From the NCBI GenBank assembly GCA_963920765.1, contig OY987251.1, positions 4,838,501 to 4,902,500 of the forward strand: a stretch of 64,000 nucleotides of DNA. Reading direction: 5' to 3'. The notes beneath the pieces were generated by a model. That model saw nothing but the letters and a program-made list of their open reading frames with translations, was not told the DNA's origin and did no database searches. This stretch comes from Ulota crispa. Its lineage: Eukaryota; Streptophyta; Bryopsida; Orthotrichales; Orthotrichaceae. This document shows, piece after piece, positions 55,042-64,000 of the stretch (the stretch's first letter is position 1; each line of letters begins with the position of its first letter). The position numbers and the translations under genes were made by a program.

Positions 55042-58000
55042 ATGGAGGTCTTACATGGAGTAAGCTTAGTACCGTTTGCTTCATCGTCGTCGTCGTGTGC
55101 AATTCCGCACTGTTGCTCCTCTTCGGCGTCGAAATTCTGTCCAAGTTCGGTGCCAATTGTACAAGTAAAACGTTCCGGTGTTGTGGCATCGCTGGTTGGA
55201 TCTCTCATCGCGTCCGTTCCGCCATCGCTGGCTGCGAATTACACCGGCTTCGTAACCGACACAGCCGCTCAACCCGTGCAGAGCGCTGCCATTGACGTCG
55301 CCGCGAACCCGACAGTGCTCATCGCGGGGGTTGCCGCGGCGATCGCGGTGCCGTTGATCGCGTTCCAAGCGTACGCCAGCACCCAGGATTCCTTCGGCTC
55401 CGTTTCTGCTGTCGCCGCGTTCGCCGCGCTCTCGGAACCGAATGCGCAGCTGCTCGACATTCGTGGCCTTGAGGATGCTCGCGCTTCTGGTAGCCCGAAT
55501 CTCAAATCGCTCCGCAAGAAGCCCGTGCAGGTATGTTCTTCTCAAAATGTGCCAAAACCACAACATTGTAGTATAATCAAGGGAATCATTGGGGGTAAGT
55601 TAGTCGCAGCACTTTGTTGGGCGAGTGTGGAGAATGAGAATGCGAACTTGTTGCTTGGTTGGCGGTTAGCCTGTTAAAGCCCCATTAGGGGTAGTCATGG
55701 CATTTTTTTGGGCAAGTGTGGAGAATGAAAACGCAGACATGCGACATTGCGTCGCTCATGGTTGCCGGAGCTTTTATTGTTTTATGCGTGCTAAACTTCT
55801 CATAGTCCCATTCTTCTCCTCATTTTTTTCCTGTGGAGGTGAAGAATGGAGTGGAGAATGAGTTAGCATGTGAACTTCTTATCATGGTTTGCTTGTTTTT
55901 CCGCTTGTGAATTGCTTTTCACCTTAACTCTTTTTGCTCCTCCAATTGCTGCGTTCTCTAAGTAAATTGTTCTCCATTCTCCATCACACACAAATGGGGT
56001 GTCAAGGCACCTTCATGAAGAACGAGCTCCTATTGGCTCCTACTTTCACTCAGCCGATTCTCAATCTTCATTCTCTTTTCATTCTCCAAGAAGCCATGAC
56101 TACCTGGGGTAGTCATAGCACTTTCTGTTTTGGTTAGCATGTGAAATTTCTCACCACCCCATTCTTCCCCTCTATAGATGAAGAATGGGGCAGTGAGAAA
56201 TTTAGCAGGAGAAGTTTCACCTTTTGCAACCCACGTGTCACCTTGTTGTGCTTGTTTTTATTATCGTTTGATTGTTCCTATTGTTGAAGAGTTGATGGAG
56301 AGTGCAGTAATTATTGCATCTTCTCAAAGCACATCTTTTGAAAAAATAATCTTTCCCCATTCTCATTCTCCAAAACAAACAGATAAAATGTCACACCATC
56401 TTTAGGAAGAATGAGCTCCTATTGACTCCTCTTTTTTCTACACAACTTCTCAATCTCCATTCTCTTTTCATTCTCCGAGAAGCCCTGACTACCCCTCATG
56501 GTATCGTTTGTCTCTAAACTTGGCAAAACGTTGTGCAGGTGGTGTATAAACCTGAGGACGAGGCATTTGTGGACAAAGTGGTAGCCAAGTACCGAGACGC
56601 CGAGACTACCACACTGTATGTGCTGGATGGATCGGATGGAAATGCTTTGGTCGCCGCCAAGCTGCTTGCCAACAATGGATTTCAAAGTGCGTTTGCGATT
56701 TCTGGAGGCGTCGAGGGCTGGCAGGTTGCTCCAATTCTTCCTTCGTCTCTTTCTCTGTGTCTCTCTTTCGATTTTTCATGTTTTCTTAGCTCATTTCATG
56801 CATGGTTTGTCAGATTGGACGAACCCTAAACCGTCTTGTGTCCCCATCTTGATTCCAGCATGGACAGCCACTTTATTCAGTCCCATTTTGCCCAGTCTCA
56901 CTTTCTTGATTCTAGCATGGATAGTCATGTTGTCTGGTTTGGATTGCCTGCTTGCTTGTCTTGTCCTTTGGTTTTTGGCCTAAACTTGCCCAAAGTAACA
57001 ATCATGGCTCAGTTGGAACTGGTCTGGATTGCCAACTTGTCTTGTTCTTTGGCCTTTGGCTTAAACTTGCCCAAAGTAACAACCATGGCTCATTTGGAAC
57101 CGGTCCAAATTGCTTGCTTGTCTTGTCCTTTGGCCTAAACTTGCCAAAGTATCAACCATGGCTCATTTGGAACAGGTCTGGATTGCCCGCTTACTGGTCT
57201 TATCTTTTGGCCTAAGCCTGCTTGCAGTAACAACCATGGATTATTTGGAAGTTTGTTAAACTTTTTTGTGTATTTGGTTTGGGTTTTTTTTTGACGTCGA
57301 GCTCTGTTTTTTCTGGGATTTGGCCTATGTAGGAGAATGAGTTGCCATGGATGGAACCATGGAAGGGCTTCGATCTCAACATTGACGGTCTCAAGAATCT
57401 TTTCTCCGGCTCGGTACAATTCTGCTACTACTTCACATGCAGTTTTTTTGACAACAACAACGGTATTTGAAAAGCTTTGATAATCCTATGAAAAGCTTGA
57501 AATTGATGAAGCCTTGACAATAATGTTGGGACTCGTTTCAGGACAATTCAACTCTTGCGCCGACGACGTTGGGAGCAGCAGCAGCTGCTGGCCTTGCTGT
57601 TGCCGTCTTTGCTGAGGTTTACCCTGCTCCTTAATCAAACTGCATTTTTACTCTGATTTTCAGCAGCAAATCTGAGCGGAAAGTTGGAACTTATGGCAAT
57701 TTGCATTATTTCCCAAGTCTCACCATTTTGCTTAGAAAGAATTGTCTACAGAATACAGTGGTGCTTGGATAAGGTCAACACTTTGGACTAGAAAAAAAAA
57801 GTTAACCGTATCCAAAATATTGATCATAAACAAGCACTCCATTTGCATTACTTCCCCTAGTTACGGTGTTGGTTGCAACTTTGGAGGTGCTTTCTCACCC
57901 GTGTTTTTGGTTCACTAATTAAATGCCTTTCTAATTGATGAATCAAAATGGGCGTTGACAAAAAGAAAACGTTGATCATACACAAGCACTTGACCTTAAC

Positions 58001-59936
58001 TAGGCTTGTAATACACATTTTGGACAAAATGAGAGTAGGATTGTGATTGTGATCCTATCCAATTGTTTCTATTACAAAGGTTAAAGGTTGACTTTAACCA
58101 AGCACCATTGTAGCTATCATAATTTGGAAGTTTTGGCGCCAAGAAAGTGGAACTTTGCTCAAGGGTTTGAGTTGAGCAAAAAAGAATTCTAACTTCAAAC
58201 CGAAATCCCATCAACCTTATTTGCTTAAAATATCTAAGACTTTCTTTAGTTAATTTTTTTGCCCTTTATAACTTAATGTTATAACAAAGTTGGGATGTTG
58301 TATTGTGTTGAGGTGGGACTTGCAATGCAAGTGTTGTTATGTGGAACTTAGTGTGAACTGTACCTTTCGATGCACATTCTTGTACACCTTGAAATCAAAT
58401 AGAGGAGTCTTTGACATCAATCACTTTCAACTGCTCCTTGACTGTAGCTCCTGACGTACAAATTGTTACGTAGTTGTTGAGAAGATTGGCTCACAATGAG
58501 TGTTCGACTGAGATGGACCTGTGCAGGCAGAAACAGTGTTACAGTTATTGGGATCAGCTGCATTTATACAAATCTTTGCAAAGAGGTTCATGTTTGCAGA
58601 TGTGAGTTTTTCTCTAACTTCTTTGAGGGCTGTTTTCTGTTGCAAACAGATGATCAATCTAGAATTCAAGGTTACTTACCTTTTTAATAGAAAATCTGAG
58701 GCAAAGTTATAGGGTTTTACTACAAGCGAGAGTTTTGCAATTTGTTCCCAAGTTTAATATTGTATTAGCGGTTTGCAGGATAGGGAGAAAACTTTGAAAG
58801 AAATTCAAACGTTTTTGGATACCAAGGTGGCTCCTAAGGAGTTTGCTTCAGAGTTGAAGGTACCCCTACCCGACTTTGTTTGGCCGTTGGTTTCTCCTTC
58901 TTTCTTCATTTGGTGTAATGTATGTTTTTTACCAATACCTAGTCAGTGTATTTGTTGATACCATTTTGCTTTCAAAAATTTAGTTTTGCACTCAAAGTTA
59001 CTTATTTACCACCACACAAAACATGTTTTTTTTTGCTTCCTACATAGAAAGCCCTCTTAGCCATGTGTCACTATTCTCTCTGCTATTCTTATTGGTCCAC
59101 ACTTTCCTACACATGGTTTTTGCCAAGAAGGATGTCAACCTTAATATTAATCAAATTGAAGTTACTCCAGAAAAACTAAAGTACTAATTGTTATTAATAA
59201 TTAATAATGCTGGATTTCTATATCACCGTGTTTCCTTGCCAAAATGGAACTTTTAGCCCCTTTAAGGAATTAATTGGTTATATTTGTGCTCCATTGAAGT
59301 TGTCTTGCAAGTTGTTTAGGTTTGTACAATGGTTGTTGCTATACCAACAAAATCTGTAGAAAACTTTATTTCTCAAATAACACTTTGATTGTGTTGTGTT
59401 ATATTGTGGTCTTCTCACCTACTCAATCAAGAAGGTTACAAACTAGATAGATAAACCTACAAGAAGGCTCAGAGTTGTAGTTTTGAATCAAGTACATCCA
59501 AGAGTGTTTTATAATTTTATCAATAAGGCTCAATTGATGCAACATTAAGTATAGGGTAAGGCACCTCCTTGAGCGCCCTTCACAAAATAAGGTTCCCTAA
59601 ACCTTTAGGCCCAGGCACCTTGTTTCGTGAAGGGCCCTTGAGGAGGTGCCTTACGCGGTGTAAGGCCCGCTCTTGAGGGCATTTCTGTACGGGAACAGGT
59701 CTCACAAGTGACAGTTTATTTGTTTTTTTAAACCAAAGAAAATTTGACAAGTCAGCATTGACTACCCAAACCTGTTGTCCCATTTCCAGGAAGTTGGAAG
59801 AGTATTAATCCCCAAAGAAGGAGAGGGCAACAAGGCAGCTCTTGCAAGAGAAAATGCAGTTGTAAAGCAGAAAGATTTGAAAATGGAGGACTCCTCTCTG
59901 ACGCCGGAGTTCAAAACTGCTGACCAGGGTTCTTAA
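55042..59936 (+). CDS. TROL: Thylakoid rhodanese-like protein TROL (STR4-type), 7 exons
   Basis: Exons: 55042-55530, 56539-56724, 57333-57413, 57542-57616, 58527-58601, 58779-58859, 59790-59936, giving 377 residues. All six introns are GT/AG and phase 0. Seen: a Ser/Cys-rich chloroplast transit region (1 to about 60), a hydrophobic segment at 91-111, a rhodanese fold at about 118-229 whose loop reads LDGSDGNA with no catalytic Cys, a second hydrophobic block at about 257-300 ending LLGSAAFIQIFAKRFMFAD, then KTLKEIQTFLDTKVAPKEF. These blocks match Arabidopsis TROL, an integral thylakoid and envelope protein that anchors ferredoxin-NADP+ reductase through a C-terminal ITEP segment. Here translation stops 48 residues into the last exon, after TADQGS, and I see no ITEP-like stretch downstream. 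The start ATG gives the transit peptide; a second copy of this start lies 502 bp upstream. Confidence 0.92.
55688..56104. mobile_element. T-family element (copy 1) in TROL intron 1
   Basis: GGGGTAGTCATGGCA at one end and AGCCATGACTACC at the other. The interior matches other T copies (GTGGAGAATGA, AGAACGAGCTCCTATTGGCTC). A partial copy of the same left end precedes it at about 55590-55680. Exons 1 and 2 flank it intact. Confidence 0.7.
56106..56495. mobile_element. T-family element (copy 2) in TROL intron 1
   Basis: Starts GGGGTAGTCATAGCAC right after copy 1 and ends AGCCCTGACTACCCC. Same interior blocks as copy 1. The two elements are head-to-tail and fill most of intron 1 up to 43 bp before exon 2. 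Confidence 0.7.
56936..57252. repeat. About 80-bp tandem repeat x4 in TROL intron 2
   Basis: Units share GGTCTGGATTGCC, TGTCTTGTCCTTTGG, CTAAACTTGCC and CAACCATGGCTCATTTGGAA. The array lies between exon 2 and exon 3, ends about 80 bp before the exon 3 acceptor, and lies within the sequence that must be removed. Confidence 0.8.
59556..59657. repeat. Short inverted repeat in TROL intron 6
   Basis: TAAGGCACCTCCTTGAGCGC and its near reverse complement TTGAGGAGGTGCCTTA form a roughly 100-bp hairpin containing GCCCTTCAC/GTGAAGGGC. It is probably a very small MITE. Confidence 0.6.
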
Positions 59937-61224
59937 GTTTGAACTGGCTATCATCACAAGTAAGTTAAGTAGCATAAAAAAATCCAGTGTCAGCTGAGGA
60001 TGCTGAGCCAAAGCGTGTGGCACTTTCCCCCTGTGGAGTCAGAACTCAGAACTTCAATAATTTTCAAGCAATCCAGCATTGAATTTTCTAAACAAATTTC
60101 CCATATCAGTACCTTCCAACTCCATTATAACCCCAACTTTATTAAAACCCAACTCTGTAAAGAATCTGACATATACAATCTCATTTCAAATCAAACATTT
60201 GTGCAGAGGAATTGAGTGTTGACTGACTTCATTTTTGCCGGTTCTTTTCTATTTTTCATACCTTTTTTAGTTTCTTCATTTTTCAGGTTGTTAGGTTTTT
60301 AGGTTTTCCTACATTAGCATTACAACAAGAATGGACCCTGAAACAGACAATGGTTTACTTCAAAACCCTTTGAAAAGACTACCATCTAATTAATGTTTTG
60401 TCATTTTGTGTTTGGACATGAACGAGCACTTTGATCACTTCTTTCGGCAAAATTGTGACTTTTGTCACACAATGGATTGAAACAAACCATGTTGTGGCCT
60501 TGTTCTTTCCTTAGTGAGTGTCAATTGTAAATGTAGGAGTAGTGTTCACAAGTGTGACTAAATTTTATTTAGCAAAACTTGTACTAAATTTGTTTTATAG
60601 GTACGTTAAAAATTGTTTACAACTAAGTGGTAAGTTTGAAAGCATCTTTTAGTAGTGTTTTAGCTATTTGAGCTACTTATGAAAATCACGTGTGGGATTG
60701 GCTGCAGTGTACATTGGCTTTGAAGGTGGCCGTCTCCGAGCTGTGCAATGTAAACTTTTTGCACTTAATATTAATAAGAGCTTTTTACTTTTCTTTTCTT
60801 TCATTTTTGTTCTTTTGTGTTTTGTTTTTGAACTTTGTTATTGTTTGGTTGGTTTTTGATGTTTTTGAGATCTGCGTGATGGATTGGATGCATATTACGT
60901 ATCAAAGAGAGATAAAACTTCGAAGCGTATTAGGATGGTAGTTGGTGTACTTGAAGAGGTTGTTAGTAGGTATCAATGATAGAAGTTGGAGGGGGAGATG
61001 ATGTTGATGGTTATTACAAGTGGGAATATGTGGGAGAAAAATTGAAATGCTATTTTGATTCTCCGTACAATTAAAGTTTGGCAATTTAGAAGTTGTATCA
61101 AAAATGGTAACTAAGCAATTATATGCAAAGCCACACTTCAAAAAATATTCTTAGCATTTTGAGGAAACCCATAAGTTCTTGTCTTTTGACTAAGTGGACA
61201 AAAATTAGGATTTTTTTTTTTTTG
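59937..61224. other. TROL 3' flank
   Basis: AT-rich sequence after the TROL stop, presumably the 3' UTR then intergenic DNA. No ORF with recognisable content and no clear repeat boundary were found. Confidence 0.4.
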
Positions 61225-61634
61225 AGGGAATTGATATATGCACACCGGGGTTGATATTTGCACACTCCCTTAGGGTAAATTTTAGATTTCTACCATCATA
61301 GAACTAAATATGAAAATTTTGAATTCAGATTTGGACTTAAAAACCATGATTTTGTTTAGAACCACAAAAAAGTTGCAATTCAACAACATCCAATGAAAAA
61401 GTTTAGTCAGGGAGAAAAGTGTTACTTTTACTTTTGTTTGTAAAACAAAATAAGCTTTTTCATTGAGTGTTATTGAATTGCAACTTTTTTATTGTTCTAA
61501 ATAAAGTCATGGTCTCTAAGTCCAAATTTGAATTCAAAATTCTCAAATTCAGTTTTATGATGATAGAAATCTAAAATTTACCCTAGTAGAGGTGTGCAAA
61601 TATCAACCCCTAGGTGTGCATATATCAATTCCTT
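61225..61634. mobile_element. Foldback element F2 (pair of 17112-17523)
   Basis: Starts AGGGAATTGATATATGCACA and ends with its reverse complement TGTGCATATATCAATTCCTT. The arms share TTGAATTCAGATTTGGA with F1. It is about 410 bp, the same length as F1, and non-coding. Confidence 0.75.
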
Positions 61635-62850
61635 TTTTAAAACCTATGTTATGTCTTTCATCTTTGATGCCCTCTAGTTGTTCTTTCAAGATCCTAACAT
61701 CAAAGCCCACATGACAATAAAATTGACTTGACATGATAAAAATGGATGTAATACTATGGTTTTCTTAGGGTTTTTGAATTGTCCAAAGGTGCGTAATTTT
61801 GTGTTATCTCAAAATTTGAAGTAATGAAATGGTGATTTTGGGACCAACATTTTATTGATGGCCTTTGAGCCCTACATCCAATAACATGTGATCAATTATT
61901 TGCTCTTTGAAGCCAATTTTCATTTAAAAATTTACTTTCACAACTTTTGTGGAATTTGGAGTAGTAGCTTTAATATGACTAGATTACATTTAATTAAAGT
62001 TGCTAAATTTTTTATGAAAAACAATTACGTATTTTTAAGATGTTTCTAAGGGTAGGAACAAATTTTAAAAAAGAAGAAGGATTGATCAAAGAGGCCGTAA
62101 GCATTTCCGATTGTATAGAATTTTCCCATTGATAAGTTCTTACCTATGCTAAAATATGAAAATTCTAAGAACCAATATTTGAATTTGGCAGAGTTTTCAA
62201 AATAATTTAATGTTTTTGTAACAAGTTTTTGATTTTAGACCTTTGTGGAGGAAAAAAAGGTATGAAATGTTTTATACACTCTTTATTAGATTGTAAAATT
62301 TGCTAAGTTTTGAAACCTCTATTCTACCGAGCAAAGTTTTGAAAACTCTAGTCTACCAAATGAAGACCATATGCTAGAATCTATATGGACAAAAGAGCCA
62401 ATGTTTTAGTGGTACTTGCATGAACTTCTATCCTTTGGGTAAATATTATCAAGTATTCATGCAAGTATTCAATTTGACTTTTAATAATCTTATTTTTATC
62501 CTTTATACTTATTTTCCTTTTGAAATAGAAAGGCATATAGAAAAGCAATGCTTCAATAGCACAAAATAATTCAACTTGCCAAAAGAGCCTCATCTCACTT
62601 CACTTGATCAATCTGTATGCATAGTAGGCAAATGTGAATATCAAAATAACAATGTAAAATTTGTCCAATTTGCTATCTACTTATGAAAATAGCTTATTAT
62701 TGAAAATGCATTTAAAGCATTGCCATTGGTGCATTTCAAACAACCTCAATCCATATGGAATATTTTAATTAAATTTTTAAGAAGTGCATTTTTAAGTGAA
62801 AGCTTGAACAATGCTCTTGTATATACACAATTTGTTCTTTAAACCACCTC
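61635..62850. other. AT-rich intergenic DNA
   Basis: No gene, no clear element ends and no long inverted repeat were found. Short ORFs here are compatible with chance. Confidence 0.4.
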
Positions 62851-63745
62851 TTAACCTCTAAAAGCCCATTGTCCCTACAAGGGATAAAACGGGTTTTGGT
62901 CAAGCTTGTTCTATTGGGAGTTCTGATCATTTTTTTGAATTTTTATTTTGAAGTAGAGTTTTGCAAGAGCTACAAGTGAGTACAATTTTTATTAAAATTG
63001 GAGTTATGATTAAAAAATTATTGTTATTTTAAGAGTTTTTTTGTTTAAGGGACAATTTGGGCAAACCATTTTTCAATGACTTTTCCCAAAAACAACCAAT
63101 GAAGGCATGACCCCTCATTGGAGTACATCCAAAGCAATAGTATATTAGATAAATACATTATTATTTATAATAAATACACTAATATTTGAAATGCAATAGT
63201 TATTAGAGATTTGATTTTCTTTTCAAATTTTTTTTGATGTGGTTGTCAATAAAGGTAAAGTCTTTCAACTTACAGTTTGCATTATTGTAACTCAATATTA
63301 GCCCTTAGAAAGTTGATTTGCTAAAAACCCCAATGCAGTGTGAATTTCAAGCACATGTTTGCAACGCAAGGCCATATAAGATGTGTTTTGCGTCTTTGTT
63401 GGTCTTGAAAATTTGTGAAAAAATGCCTAATAAGATTCAAAGCATGTTGGATAACTCTTTACAACATTCATGTTGCAAATAGTGTTCATAATATGTGGTC
63501 AAAAGGAAGAGATTTGGGTAGAGATAAAAAAAAAACTATACATTCTAACTTCAAAAGGTCATATCTCTCAATTTGTATGGTCAAACTACATGAAATTTTA
63601 CCATGACTTCTTACATAAGTTTTGTGTAAGATCATAAGGTAAGATTTGTAGAAGAAAAAGTATATTTTTCTTAGGATCTCGTATCTGAAAATGGCAATTT
63701 TGCGTGTTTTTTGAGAAAAAATGGTCGTGGGCATTTAGGGGTTAA
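62851..63745. mobile_element. P-type TTAA element P15
   Basis: TTAACCTCTAAAAGCCCATT at the left and GGGCATTTAGGGGTTAA at the right, TTAA at both edges, 895 bp. The interior is AT-rich and lacks a coding frame longer than about 80 codons. Sequence to 64000 beyond it is plain AT-rich DNA. Confidence 0.7.
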
Positions 63746-64000
63746 AATGAAGTTGAGGTAAAACAGCTTTATTTGTGTCTAATACATGCTTACGTGCTTG
63801 GAAGGTGTTGAGAGTGCATCTTGATCACGAAATTGTGATAAAAATTTGTAAAGTATTCTAACCTTTTTTAATGCAATGACGTACAAAATAAATAAAAATG
63901 ATAATATTATGAATTGTAATATGGTTTCAAATTTTAGGCTCCAAATTCAAAAATGGGTGCTAGCAAAAACATAAATCCAAGTTCATTAGTTTACGTATTT

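Larger units (their letters stand above)
54116..55171 (+). repeat. Tandem duplication (about 528 bp x2) of the TROL promoter and first codons
   Basis: Units 54116-54645 and 54646-55171 align from GAGCACAA through the sequence coding the TROL transit peptide. Both carry a CACGTG box, an AAACCCTAA box, the long block around CTACAGGGAACGGATAAACC, and an ATG followed by the TCATCG-rich serine run. The downstream unit leads into full-length TROL and the upstream unit ends in a stop. Divergence is visible but low, suggesting a fairly recent event. Confidence 0.85.

Noticed and set aside
55081..55566. 161-codon minus-strand ORF over TROL exon 1
   Set aside because: Antisense shadow of a GC-rich coding exon; the plus strand matches TROL.
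1..64000. tRNA, rRNA or CRISPR features
   Set aside because: No B-box or cloverleaf candidate held up (the GGTTCGAAT near 33103 lacks an acceptor stem), and regular spacer-repeat arrays are absent. The short-period tandem repeats here have no variable spacers.

Overview
The window is nuclear DNA from a streptophyte plant: AT-rich, gene-poor and packed with nested transposable-element remnants. The intron-rich genes encode plant proteins, including a chloroplast-targeted thylakoid protein, and short TTTAGGG-type motifs recur. A fossil copy of mitochondrial cox3 begins [17 protein letters not shown], which to my knowledge is the form of bryophytes and other non-seed streptophytes rather than of flowering plants. 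The species is not identifiable from what I can see.

Three intact protein-coding genes are supported. (1) 8343-9985, minus: a two-exon bHLH transcription factor with a C-terminal ACT-like region. (2) 41463-53392, minus: DNA polymerase eta (POLH), 11 exons and 765 residues, rebuilt here with GT/AG junctions and no frameshift. (3) 55042-59936, plus: the thylakoid rhodanese-like protein TROL, 7 exons and 377 residues, every intron in phase 0. POLH and TROL are divergent, 1.65 kb apart. That interval holds a degenerate triplication and a tandem duplication of the TROL promoter with its first codons, which leaves a 34-residue truncated TROL start upstream of the real one. The three genes show no obvious shared pathway: transcription control, translesion DNA synthesis, and anchoring of photosynthetic electron-transfer components.

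Most of the rest (0-8 kb, 10-41 kb, 60-64 kb, and most introns) is non-autonomous inverted-repeat elements, often inside one another. I separate them by termini and target duplications: (P) elements bounded by TTAA with CCC-type ends, about 15 copies, a piggyBac-like signature; (A/M) elements starting GGGAAA with 9-bp target duplications, Mutator-like; (H) elements with GAGCATCTC or GGGC ends flanked by TTA, PIF/Harbinger-like; (G/K) elements starting AGGTRGRAGC or GAAATACCATA flanked by TA, mariner/Stowaway-like; (T) elements with GGGGTAGTCA ends, found in introns of both POLH and TROL; and several large foldbacks. No transposase gene was recognised.

The most unusual points are the number of TTAA/CCC elements, a mitochondrial cox3 fragment carried inside an H element and split by a 1.1-kb near-perfect palindrome, tandem duplications at both ends of POLH, the duplicated TROL promoter, and a TROL that ends before the C-terminal FNR-anchoring region known in Arabidopsis.
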